NCBI RefSeq assembly: GCF_025717065.2 | Contig: NZ_JAOVZO020000001.1 | Span: 372,001 to 436,000 of the forward strand | Length of the DNA: 64,000 nt | Direction of reading: 5' to 3' | From: Tahibacter soli | Lineage (GTDB): Bacteria > Pseudomonadota > Gammaproteobacteria > Xanthomonadales > Rhodanobacteraceae | In this document: positions 53,289 to 61,150 of the stretch, piece after piece | Position numbering within the stretch: position 1 is the stretch's first letter | How the letters are laid out: each line of letters begins with the position of its first letter | Notes under the pieces: model-generated | The model's database searches: none | What the model was told of the DNA's origin: nothing | Seen by the model: the letters and a program-made list of their open reading frames with translations, nothing else | Program-made: the position numbers and the translations under genes

Positions 53289-54323
53289 ATGGCCACGCTT
53301 TCGACGTTGCCCGGCATCGTGCCGGAACTGACCCCGCAACTCCTTGCGCGCTACGCCCCGATGTACGACCGCGTGCGCGACGTGATTCCCGAACTCGAAT
53401 GGCAGACGCACCTGCCGTGGATCGACGCGATCTCGCGCCTGAAGAAGCAGCGCAACGCGGTGATCCTCGCGCACAACTACCAGCCGCCCGAGATCTACCA
53501 CACGATTTCAGATTTCACCGGCGACTCGCTCGCGCTCGCGCAGCAGGCCACGCGCACCGAGGCCGACGTGATCGTGCAGTGCGGCGTGCACTTCATGGCC
53601 GAGACGTCGAAGGTGCTCAATCCCGGCAAGACCGTGCTGATTCCCGACACCGGCGCCGGCTGCTCGCTCGCCGAGTCGATCACCGCCGACGACGTGCGCC
53701 TCCTCAAGGCGAAGTATCCCGGCGTGCCGGTCGTGACCTACGTCAACACGTCGGCCGACGTGAAGGCCGAGTCGGACGTGTGCTGCACGTCGGCGAACGC
53801 CGTGCACATCGTCGAATCGCTCGGCGTCGAGCGCGTGATCTTTCTGCCCGACAAGTATCTGGGCCAGTACGTCGCGTCGAAGACGAACGTGAAGATCATT
53901 CTCTGGGAAGGCTCCTGCGAGGTGCACGAGCGCTTCACCGGCGAGGAGCTGCGCGCGTACCGTCGCGCGCACGGCGGCGTGCGCATCCTGGCGCATCCAG
54001 AGTGCCCGCCCGACGTGTTGCGCGAAGCCGACTTCGTGGGTTCCACCGCGGCGATGATCACGCATCTGAACGAGCGCCGGCCGCGCCGCGTCGTGATGAT
54101 CACCGAGTGCTCGATGAGCGACAACGTCGCGGTCGAATTCCCGGACATCGAATTCACGCGGCCGTGCAACCTGTGCCCGCATATGCGCCGCATCACGCTG
54201 CCGCGCATCCACGACGCGCTGTTGCACCTGCGTCACGAGGTTCACGTCGATCCGGCCGTGGCGCAGGGCGCGCGCCGCGCGGTCGAGCGCATGCTCGCGT
54301 TCGGACGCAAGGAAGCGGCATGA
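53289..54323 (+). CDS. nadA: Quinolinate synthase
   Basis: 344 residues from the ATG at 53289 (an adjacent GTG at 53286 is possible), with AAGAGGT upstream. It condenses iminoaspartate with dihydroxyacetone phosphate to quinolinate, using a [4Fe-4S] cluster. Cluster cysteines lie in VIVQCGVHFMAET, VCCTSANAVH and RPCNLCPHMRR. Substrate motifs ILAHNYQPPEIY and PDTGAGCSLAESI are intact. First gene of a nadA-unknown-nadB operon driven by the operator-bearing promoter. Confidence 0.98.
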   Translation: MATLSTLPGIVPELTPQLLARYAPMYDRVRDVIPELEWQTHLPWIDAISRLKKQRNAVILAHNYQPPEIYHTISDFTGDSLALAQQATRTEADVIVQCGVHFMAETSKVLNPGKTVLIPDTGAGCSLAESITADDVRLLKAKYPGVPVVTYVNTSADVKAESDVCCTSANAVHIVESLGVERVIFLPDKYLGQYVASKTNVKIILWEGSCEVHERFTGEELRAYRRAHGGVRILAHPECPPDVLREADFVGSTAAMITHLNERRPRRVVMITECSMSDNVAVEFPDIEFTRPCNLCPHMRRITLPRIHDALLHLRHEVHVDPAVAQGARRAVERMLAFGRKEAA

Positions 54324-54667
54324 GCGAGACGATCGTGATGTACCGGCCGACCGGCCCGAAGGAGCTCGAACTCGTGCGCGAGAGCGGCTGGCGGCGCTGG
54401 CCGCCGCGGCTGCCGGAACAGCCGATCTTCTATCCGGTGACGAACGAGGCGTACGCCGTGCAGATCGCGCGCGACTGGAACGTGCCGGCGAGCGGCGCGG
54501 GCTACGTCACGCGCTTTGCGGTGCGCGCCGATTTCATGCGCCGCTATCCGCTGCAGACGGTCGGCGGCAGCGGGCACGTCGAGTGGTGGGTGCCCGCCGA
54601 AGATCTCGAGGAACTGAACGACAACATCGTCGGCACGATCGACGTGATCCAGGAGTTTCTGCCGTAA
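54320..54667 (+). CDS. ADP-ribosylation/crystallin-J1-like small protein inside the nad operon
   Basis: 115 residues, starting within the nadA stop (ATGA overlap) and ending 10 nt before nadB. The sequence (IFYPVTNEAYAVQIARDWNV, YVTRFAVRADFMRRYPLQTV) matches proteins usually labelled 'ADP-ribosylation/crystallin J1', a small family of unknown activity. Despite the name I see no ADP-ribosylglycohydrolase metal site. Position between the two enzymes of quinolinate synthesis suggests a role in NAD metabolism, perhaps channelling or control; that is inference. Confidence 0.8.
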   Translation: MSETIVMYRPTGPKELELVRESGWRRWPPRLPEQPIFYPVTNEAYAVQIARDWNVPASGAGYVTRFAVRADFMRRYPLQTVGGSGHVEWWVPAEDLEELNDNIVGTIDVIQEFLP

Positions 54668-54677
54668 CACGACCGCC

Positions 54678-56150
54678 ATGCACTACGACGTCATCGTGAT
54701 CGGTTCCGGCATCGCCGGCCTTGCCTGCGCACTCGCGGCGGCGCCCGCGCGCGTCGCCGTGCTCACACGCGGCGCTTTCGGCGAAGACGGCGCCAGCCGC
54801 TGGGCGCAGGGCGGCATCGCCGCGGCGCTCGCGCCGGACGACAGCCCGTCGCTGCACGCCCGCGACACGCTCGCCGCCGGCGCGCAGTTGAACGACGCGA
54901 ACGCCGTGCGCCGCCTGACCGACGGCGCGCCCGCCGCGGTGCACTGGCTCGATCGCATCGGCGCGGCGTTCGACCGCGACGGCGCGGGCTATCGGCTCGG
55001 CCGCGAAGCCGCGCATTCGCGCGCGCGCATCGTGCACGCGCACGGCGACGCGAGCGGCGCCGAGGCGATGCGCGCGCTGCGCACGGCGGCGCGCGCGGCG
55101 TCGCACGTCGACGTGTTCGAGCACCATCGCGCGGTGCGGCTCGCGACGCGCGACGGCGGCGTGCGCGGCGTCGCCGCGATCGGCCCGGACGGCGCGGTCG
55201 TCTTCGCGGCGAACGCCGTCGTGCTCGCGACGGGCGGCATCGGCGCGCTGTATCGCTACACGACGAATCCGGCGTCCGCCGATGCTTCGGGCCTCGCGCT
55301 CGCGCTCGATGCCGGTGCGGCATTGTCCGATCTGGAATTTGTGCAATTTCATCCGACCGCGCTCGCGCCGGCCGGCGGCGAAAGCGGGCAGCTTCCGCTC
55401 TTGACCGAAGCGCTGCGCGGCGCCGGCGCCGTGCTCGTCAACGGCGCGGGCCGCCGCTTCATGCCGGCGCTGGCGCGCGACGCCGAACTCGCGCCGCGCG
55501 ACGTCGTCGCGCGCGCCGTATGGGCCGAACTCGAACGCGGCGAAACCGTGTGGCTCGACGCGACGCGCGCGGTCGGGGCGGCGTTCGCGCAGGCGTTTCC
55601 GACGGTTTACGCGAGTTGCCGCGCGCGCGGCATCGATCCCGCGCGCGAACCGATGCCGGTCGTGCCGGCGCAGCACTACCACATGGGTGGCGTGCGCACC
55701 GACGCGTTCGCGCGCACATCGGTGCCGGGCCTGTATGCGGTCGGCGAAGTCGCGTGCAGCGGCGTACACGGCGCCAACCGGCTCGCGAGCAATTCGCTGC
55801 TCGAAGGCCTCGTATTCGGACGGGCGCTCGGCCAGCGGCTGGCGGGCGTGGCGAGCGCGGCGCGGCGCGTCGATCTCGACGTCGATGCCGCCGATCCGGG
55901 CGAGGTTCCCGCCGACGTCGACGCGGCGATCCGCGACACGCTGTGGCGCCACGCCGGTCTCGTGCGCGACGCGCACGGCCTTGCGCTCGCCGCGGCGCGC
56001 CTGCGTGAACTGGCTCGCGCCGCGCCGCCCCGATCGGCCGCCGCCGCGCGCATCGCGGTCGCGCAGCGCATCGTCGAGGCAGCCGCCCGCCGCACCGACA
56101 GCATCGGTGCGCATCATCGCCGCGACGCGGTGGCCGCGCAGGCCGGCTGA
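54678..56150 (+). CDS. nadB: L-aspartate oxidase
   Basis: 490 residues, somewhat shorter than E. coli NadB (540). It oxidises L-aspartate to iminoaspartate for NadA, using FAD. Motifs: GSGIAG at the N-terminus, SRWAQGGIAAAL, FVQFHPTALAPAG, HYHMGGVRTD and ASNSLLEGLVFGRALG. The C-terminal helical domain is trimmed compared with E. coli. Cytoplasmic, third gene of the nad operon. Confidence 0.96.
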   Translation: MHYDVIVIGSGIAGLACALAAAPARVAVLTRGAFGEDGASRWAQGGIAAALAPDDSPSLHARDTLAAGAQLNDANAVRRLTDGAPAAVHWLDRIGAAFDRDGAGYRLGREAAHSRARIVHAHGDASGAEAMRALRTAARAASHVDVFEHHRAVRLATRDGGVRGVAAIGPDGAVVFAANAVVLATGGIGALYRYTTNPASADASGLALALDAGAALSDLEFVQFHPTALAPAGGESGQLPLLTEALRGAGAVLVNGAGRRFMPALARDAELAPRDVVARAVWAELERGETVWLDATRAVGAAFAQAFPTVYASCRARGIDPAREPMPVVPAQHYHMGGVRTDAFARTSVPGLYAVGEVACSGVHGANRLASNSLLEGLVFGRALGQRLAGVASAARRVDLDVDAADPGEVPADVDAAIRDTLWRHAGLVRDAHGLALAAARLRELARAAPPRSAAAARIAVAQRIVEAAARRTDSIGAHHRRDAVAAQAG

Positions 56151-56248
56151 ACGCCTCGCAAACGCGAAGGCCGTGCCGCGTCAACACGCCTGCGCGGCCG
56201 GCGTTTTTCCGTCATGCCGGCATCCTCCGGTGTGAAGGGAGAAACGTC

Positions 56249-56569
56249 ATGAAACATCGCATCGCCGCCATCGCCGTCGCCTGCGCCTGCCTGTTCGCCG
56301 CCACCGCGCAGGCCGCGCCGCCGCAGTCGAACATCAACGCGCGCCAGGCCGAACAGCAGCAGCGCATTCGCCAGGGCGTCGCCAGCGGCCAGCTCACGCG
56401 CCGCGAGGCGGCGTATCTGCAGCACCGCGAAGCCGACGTGCGCCGCACCGAACGCGTCGCGCGTTCCGACGGCTACATGAGCCCGTCCGAGCGCGCGCGC
56501 ATCAACCGCATGCTCGACGCGAACAGCCGCGCGATCCGCAACCAGAAGCACGACGGGCAGTTCCGTTAA
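56249..56569 (+). CDS. Small secreted helical protein, unknown function
   Basis: 106 residues with a Sec signal (MKHRIAAIAVACACLFAATAQA) and GGGAGAA before the ATG. The mature part is Arg/Gln-rich and helical (NARQAEQQQRIRQGVASGQL, REAAYLQHREADVRRTERVA, DGYMSPSERARINRML), a pattern seen in many small proteobacterial envelope proteins that lack an assigned role. D-G-Y-M-S-P-S-E gives it an EF-hand-like look, but one motif is weak evidence. Between nadB and the GST operon, probably monocistronic. Confidence 0.8.
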   Translation: MKHRIAAIAVACACLFAATAQAAPPQSNINARQAEQQQRIRQGVASGQLTRREAAYLQHREADVRRTERVARSDGYMSPSERARINRMLDANSRAIRNQKHDGQFR

Positions 56570-56697
56570 GCGGACTCACCGTTACTTCTACCCGCACTGA
56601 CGGCGCCGCTTCGACGCGGCACCGTCTGATACGCTAGCGGTCTTTCCGCGCCGTCTCGCCGTGCGAGGCGGCGCGTTCGCTCGAACGGAGTTTCGAC

Positions 56698-57354
56698 ATG
56701 ACCGCCGCCCGGCCGACCCTCGTCATCGGCACCAAGAACTATTCGTCGTGGTCGCTGCGCCCGTGGCTCCTGATGCGCGAGCAGGGCGTCGCGTTCGACG
56801 AAGTGCGCCTGCCGCTCGACACGCCGGAGTTCTACGCGACCATCGGCCGCTGGTCGCCGACCGGCCGCGTGCCGGTGCTGCGCGACGGCGAACTCGCGAT
56901 CTGGGATTCGCTGGCCATTTGTGAATATGTCAACGAACGCTGGCTGGCGGGCGCCGGCTGGCCGGCCGATCTCGCGCAGCGCGGACACGCGCGCGCCGTG
57001 AGCGCCGAGATGCATTCGGGTTTCGCCGCGCTGCGCGGCGAATGCCCGCTCGACGTCGTGCGGCGCACGCGCGATCCGATCGGCGCCGAGGCGAAGCGCG
57101 ACATCGATCGCATCGGCGTGCTGTGGCGTGACTGCCGCGCGCGCTACGCCGGCGGCGGCGCGTTCCTGTTCGGCGCGTTCTCGATCGCCGATGCCATGTA
57201 CGCGCCGGTCGCGCTGCGCATCGAAAGCTACGGCATCGACGTGGGGCCGGTCGAACGCGACTACGTCGCGACGCTGCTGTCGCTCGCCGGCATGCGTGAG
57301 TGGATCGCCGACGCGCAGGCCGAGCAGGCCGGCAAACGCGACCCGGCACGATGA
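56698..57354 (+). CDS. Glutathione S-transferase family protein
   Basis: 218 residues. The N-terminal thioredoxin-like domain starts VIGTKNYSSWSLRPWLLM, with a Ser-rich catalytic loop. SPTGRVPVLRDGELAIWDSL is the glutathione-binding cis-Pro and Ser segment. The C-terminal helical domain is typical. The substrate is not evident. Its stop overlaps the EamA start (ATGA), the first of two such overlaps with apt following. Confidence 0.92.
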   Translation: MTAARPTLVIGTKNYSSWSLRPWLLMREQGVAFDEVRLPLDTPEFYATIGRWSPTGRVPVLRDGELAIWDSLAICEYVNERWLAGAGWPADLAQRGHARAVSAEMHSGFAALRGECPLDVVRRTRDPIGAEAKRDIDRIGVLWRDCRARYAGGGAFLFGAFSIADAMYAPVALRIESYGIDVGPVERDYVATLLSLAGMREWIADAQAEQAGKRDPAR

Positions 57355-58244
57355 ATCCATCGCCCCGCAAGGCGCTGGTGGCACTGGCCGCCGGCGCGGC
57401 GGTGATCAGCTGGACCAGCATCTTCGTCCGGCTCGCGCATGTCGCGCCGACCGTGTCGGCGTTCTATCGCATGGCGTTCGGCGGCGCGATGCTCGCGCTC
57501 GTGCTGATCGCGCAGCGGCGCTGGACGAAGCCGACGCTGCGCGACATCGGCTGGATGCTGCTGCCCGCGAGCGCGTTCGCGCTGGATCTTTTCCTGTGGC
57601 ATCGCTCGATCGCGTACATCGGCCCGGGTCTCGCCACGCTGATCGGCAATTTCCAGGTGTTCGTCATGGCGCTCGCCGGCTGGCTCGTCTATCGCGAGCG
57701 CATCGGCCTGCGCTTTCTCGCGGGGCTGATGCTCGCGTTCGCGGGGCTGTGGATGCTGGTCGGCCGCGGCTGGAACGCGTTCGATCCGCAGTACCGCCTC
57801 GGCGTGTGGTTCGGCATCCTCACCGGCATCGCGTACGCGGCGTACATGCTGACGTTCCGCCACGCGCAGAAGGAAAAGCTCACGCTCGGCCCGATGCCGC
57901 TGATGTGCCTCAATTCGCTGCTCTGCGCCGTGCTGCTCGCGGCCGTCGCCGCGCTCGAGGGCGAAAGCTTCGCGATACCCGACATGCAGTCGCTGTGGGC
58001 GCTCCTCGCGCTCGCGCTGTCGGGACAGGTGCTCGGCGGCCTCCTGATCGTCTGGGCGATGCCGCAGCTGGCGGCGTCGGTCGTCGGTATGATGCTGCTG
58101 CTGCAGCCGGGGCTGTCGTTCGCGCTCGACGTCGCGATCTTCGGACGCCCGACGACGACGCTCGACTGGATCGGGCTCGCCGTGTCGCTGATCGGCATCT
58201 TCCTCGCCACCGGCATTCAGAAAACGGACAACGGGAAATCATGA
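57351..58244 (+). CDS. EamA/DMT-family transporter
   Basis: 297 residues with ten hydrophobic helices in two repeated halves of five, the EamA layout. The N-terminus ISWTSIFVRLAHVAPTVSAF is typical of the family. Substrates range from amino acids to metabolites and cannot be told from sequence. It overlaps the GST gene at its start and apt at its stop, each by 4 nt, so the three are translationally coupled. Inner membrane. Confidence 0.92.
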   Translation: MNPSPRKALVALAAGAAVISWTSIFVRLAHVAPTVSAFYRMAFGGAMLALVLIAQRRWTKPTLRDIGWMLLPASAFALDLFLWHRSIAYIGPGLATLIGNFQVFVMALAGWLVYRERIGLRFLAGLMLAFAGLWMLVGRGWNAFDPQYRLGVWFGILTGIAYAAYMLTFRHAQKEKLTLGPMPLMCLNSLLCAVLLAAVAALEGESFAIPDMQSLWALLALALSGQVLGGLLIVWAMPQLAASVVGMMLLLQPGLSFALDVAIFGRPTTTLDWIGLAVSLIGIFLATGIQKTDNGKS

Positions 58245-58759
58245 ATCCGCACGCCGCACTCATTCGCGACATCCCGGACTTTCCGAAGCCCGGCGTGGTG
58301 TTCAAGGACATCACGCCGCTCCTGCGCGACGCCGCGGCGCTGCGCGACGTGATCGGCGCGCTGGCCGGCACGGTGCGCGGAGAACGCGTCGACGTCATCG
58401 CCGCGATCGAGTCGCGCGGCTTCATCTTCGGCGCGGCGCTCGCCACGGCGCTCGGCGCCGGCTTCGTGCCGATCCGCAAGCCCGGCAAGCTGCCGGCGCG
58501 CACGGTCGGCGTCGACTACGCGCTCGAATACGGCACCGACCGCCTGGAAATTCACGCCGACGCGTTCGCGCCCGGCGCGCGCGTGGTGCTGATCGACGAC
58601 GTGCTCGCGACCGGCGGCACGCTGCTGGCTGCCAAGGATCTGATCAAGGCCGTCGGCGGCGAACTCGTCGCCGCGACGGTGGTCATCGAACTGGCGTTTC
58701 TCGACGGGCGCCGCCGCTGGGGCGACGGCGCGCCGCTGCATGCGTTGTGGCGTTATTGA
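58241..58759 (+). CDS. apt: Adenine phosphoribosyltransferase
   Basis: 172 residues. It converts adenine and PRPP to AMP in purine salvage. The PRPP-binding motif is VVLIDDVLATGGTLLA. IRDIPDFPKPGVVFKDITPLL is the typical Apt N-terminus, and ESRGFIFGAALATALG and FVPIRKPGKLPA complete the signature. Last gene of the GST-EamA-apt operon. Confidence 0.97.
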   Translation: MNPHAALIRDIPDFPKPGVVFKDITPLLRDAAALRDVIGALAGTVRGERVDVIAAIESRGFIFGAALATALGAGFVPIRKPGKLPARTVGVDYALEYGTDRLEIHADAFAPGARVVLIDDVLATGGTLLAAKDLIKAVGGELVAATVVIELAFLDGRRRWGDGAPLHALWRY

Positions 58760-59309
58760 GAAATGGATAAATATTTGCCGATGTAGAAGAGCCGGGTGAG
58801 AGCGGCTGGCGAAGGCTAGTCGCGCCGCGCGATGCGGCGGTTGTCGTCGCGCGCGCCATCGGTTTCGTCCGCGACGGCGTCCGGGACGTCGTTCGCGCAG
58901 TCGGCCGCAAGCAGCCGCGCAAGGCGCCGCCGGGCGGAACGGGCGGCGAAATGGTCGCGCTGCGGCGCCGCCGTCGTTCGAAAAAGCAGCTTCGTGTTGA
59001 AAAGGGAAAATGCGTCGTTGTGCATGTCGATCGATACTCGCGAGCGTGAGGTTCAGGGATTCCGAACGGCGCGCGCGTCCTTGCGGCCCGCGGTGGCGGG
59101 AACGTCGAGTGCGTCGGTCGGCGATGCGGCGGCGTGAGGCGAGCGCCGCGGCGGGCCGCGTGCCGCGACCCGAAAGCGATCATGCGCCCGACCGGTCTCA
59201 TGCCCTGCGATTGCGTCAAAACAACGGCTTGCGCGTGTCGCGGCCTTGATGCGCCGCCCCCGCGGCCTTACGTTCGGCGCATCCCTTCGAACCTCACAGG
59301 AGCGATCCC
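58760..59309. other. 550-nt gap between apt and msrA
   Basis: Apart from the uncertain minus-strand frame at 58816-59025 I see no gene. Three consecutive T/A-rich patches (58760-58790, near 58980-59005) break the GC background and could hold promoters, but none is a convincing pair. AGGAG 7 nt before 59310 is the msrA ribosome-binding site. Confidence 0.55.
58816..59025 (-). CDS. Possible small basic protein, 69 residues
   Basis: MHNDAFSLFNTKLLFRTTAA then an Arg-rich helical stretch (SARRRLARLLAADCANDVPD) and an acidic end. Third-position GC is high but lower than the neighbours, and no clear ribosome-binding site was seen. It may be a real small gene or a chance frame; the opposite strand has no better candidate. 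Confidence 0.35.
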   Translation of the reverse strand: MHNDAFSLFNTKLLFRTTAAPQRDHFAARSARRRLARLLAADCANDVPDAVADETDGARDDNRRIARRD

Positions 59310-59957
59310 ATGCTCGGCATCGGCGCCTACAAGCAACGCATGGTCGACCCCGCCGCGGCGCTGCCCGGCCGCGACGCGTCCATGCCCGTCGTCAACCGTC
59401 ACGCCGTCACCGGTCGCCCGATCGCGGGCGAGTTTCCGGGGCTTGCGCGCGTGCAGCTCGGCCTCGGCTGTTTCTGGGGCGCGGAACGCAAATTCTGGAA
59501 TCTTCCCGGCGTATACACCACGGCGGTCGGCTATGCCGGCGGCTACACGCCGAATCCGACCTACGAGGAGGTGTGCTCGGGCATGACCGGCCACACGGAA
59601 GCCGTGCTGGTCGTGTACGACCCGGAGACGATCGACCTTGAAGAAATCCTGAAGGTGTTCTGGGAAAGCCACGATCCGACGCAGGGTATGCGCCAGGGCA
59701 ACGATCGCGGCACGCAGTACCGCTCGGCGGTCTATGTCGAGAACGCCGCCGACCTCGCACTGGCCGAAGCGTCGCGCGCGGCCTACCAGAAGGCGCTCGA
59801 CGCCGCGCGTCACGGTGCGATCACGACCGAGGTCGCGCTCGCCGGTCCGTTCTACTATGCCGAGGACTATCACCAGCAATACCTCGCGAAAAATCCGAAC
59901 GGCTATTGCGGACTCGGCGGCACCGGCGTGAGCTGTCCGATCGGACTCGACGCGTAG
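59310..59957 (+). CDS. msrA: Peptide methionine sulfoxide reductase A
   Basis: 215 residues, very close to E. coli MsrA (212) in length and order. It repairs Met-S-sulfoxide in proteins. The catalytic Cys54 is in [13 protein letters not shown]. Conserved blocks [25 protein letters not shown] and [18 protein letters not shown] follow. The resolving cysteines are in the C-terminal [15 protein letters not shown]. Single gene with AGGAG upstream. Confidence 0.97.
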   Translation: MLGIGAYKQRMVDPAAALPGRDASMPVVNRHAVTGRPIAGEFPGLARVQLGLGCFWGAERKFWNLPGVYTTAVGYAGGYTPNPTYEEVCSGMTGHTEAVLVVYDPETIDLEEILKVFWESHDPTQGMRQGNDRGTQYRSAVYVENAADLALAEASRAAYQKALDAARHGAITTEVALAGPFYYAEDYHQQYLAKNPNGYCGLGGTGVSCPIGLDA

Positions 59958-60087
59958 GTCCGACCGCCGCGCTTCGACGCGGGTGTTGCAACGGTGTGCC
60001 GATCGCGCCGCCGCGGTGTTGCGGCGGTGCCGATCGGTCTACAGTCGGCGCGTACCGGCAGGCTGTCGAGAGACTGCCTGCCGGCGC

Positions 60088-60202
60088 GATCCATCGATGG
60101 ATCGTCCGAGAGTCGATCGCGCAAGCGATTGACTCTTGGAGAAGGTGCGCAAGCTCTGCTTGCGCCGTTCGATTGAGAAACGGGCAGGAGCCCGTTTCTC
60201 AA
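60088..60202. repeat. Run of four consecutive hairpins upstream of the OXA-like gene
   Basis: From left: palindrome GATCCATCGATGGATC (60088-60103); a 12-bp stem with one G-U pair and GCAA loop (60109-60136); an 8-bp stem GCGCAAGC-TCT-GCTTGCGC (60147-60165); and a perfect 13-bp stem TTGAGAAACGGGC-AGGA-.. (60173-60202). The last lacks a T-run but may terminate or protect RNA. The dense order looks non-random and may be a REP/BIME-type insertion or a structured RNA. Confidence 0.7.
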
Positions 60203-60236
60203 CATCCTACCCTCGGGCCGAGGATCGCAACCGATC

Positions 60237-61067
60237 GTGCGCATACCGTCGCTTGTCGTCGTACTGATGCTGCTGCCCGCCCTGGCGAGCGGCACCGTCG
60301 AATCCGCGCGCAGCCCGGGCGAGGTCTCGTTCGCGCGGCGTTCGTGTTTTCTGCTGTACGAGATCGGCGTCGGCGAACGGCGGCGCGAACCGGATTCCGC
60401 CTGCAATCTGCGCGTGACGCCGGGCTCGACCTTCATGGTGCCGCACGCGCTGTTCGCGCTCGACGCCGGCGTCGTTGCGAGCCCGGACGAAAAGATCGCC
60501 TACGACGGCACGGGCAAGGACCTGCCCGAGTCGTCGCGCCGCGACCACACGCTCGCCTCGTCGCTGCAGCATTCGGTGGTGTGGTATCACCAGCGGCTCG
60601 CCGAGCGGCTCGGCGCCGCGCGCGAGAAGTCGTATCTCATCAACGCGGGCTACGGCAACATGGACGGCAGCGGCGGTCCGACGCGTTTCTGGATCGGCGA
60701 CTCGCTGGCGATTTCGCCGGACGAGCAGCAGACGTTTCTGCTGCGTCTGTACAACGACAAGCTGCCGATGTCGCCGCGCGCGCAAGCACAGGTGCGCGCG
60801 ATGCTCGTGCAGCCGCCCGGCGTCGTCGTCAATTCGCGCGGCGCGCACAACTTCGCCGCGCCGTGGCCGGCGGGCGCCGTCGTCAGCGCGAAGACCGCGG
60901 CGACGACCGACCTCACCGGCCACGGCGTGCGCTGGATCGTCGGTCACGTGCAGCGCGGCCCGCGCGCCTACGTGTTCGTCGCCTGCGTCGTCGGACCGCC
61001 GGCGATGGGGCCGAACGTCGCGATCGATCTGGCCGCGCAGGGGCTGCGCGAAACCGGCGTTCTGTAG
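60237..61067 (+). CDS. Class D (OXA-like) beta-lactamase homologue lacking the catalytic lysine
   Basis: 276 residues from a GTG at 60237, supported by the signal peptide (MRIPSLVVVLMLLPALASG). OXA motifs: S64-T-F-M67 where active enzymes have STFK; S113-V-V115; Y139-G-N141; W152; K219-T-A221 in place of KTG. The lysine of STFK is normally carboxylated and is the general base for acylation and deacylation, so Met there should abolish hydrolysis. The codon is ATG, not AAG, in an otherwise well-kept gene. It may be a sensor, binding protein or a decaying enzyme; I would not call it a resistance gene. Confidence 0.85.
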   Translation: MRIPSLVVVLMLLPALASGTVESARSPGEVSFARRSCFLLYEIGVGERRREPDSACNLRVTPGSTFMVPHALFALDAGVVASPDEKIAYDGTGKDLPESSRRDHTLASSLQHSVVWYHQRLAERLGAAREKSYLINAGYGNMDGSGGPTRFWIGDSLAISPDEQQTFLLRLYNDKLPMSPRAQAQVRAMLVQPPGVVVNSRGAHNFAAPWPAGAVVSAKTAATTDLTGHGVRWIVGHVQRGPRAYVFVACVVGPPAMGPNVAIDLAAQGLRETGVL

Positions 61068-61150
61068 CCGCTCGACGCGTCCGCGCCAGGACTTTCGCGT
61101 ATTGCGAAAATGCGCAACGTGATGGCATGTTGCCCGGGTTTTCGTCAGTG

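Noticed and set aside
56165-56220. A terminator after nadB
   Set aside because: ACGCC..GGCGT before TTTTT is only a 5-bp stem with a long loop; too weak to list.
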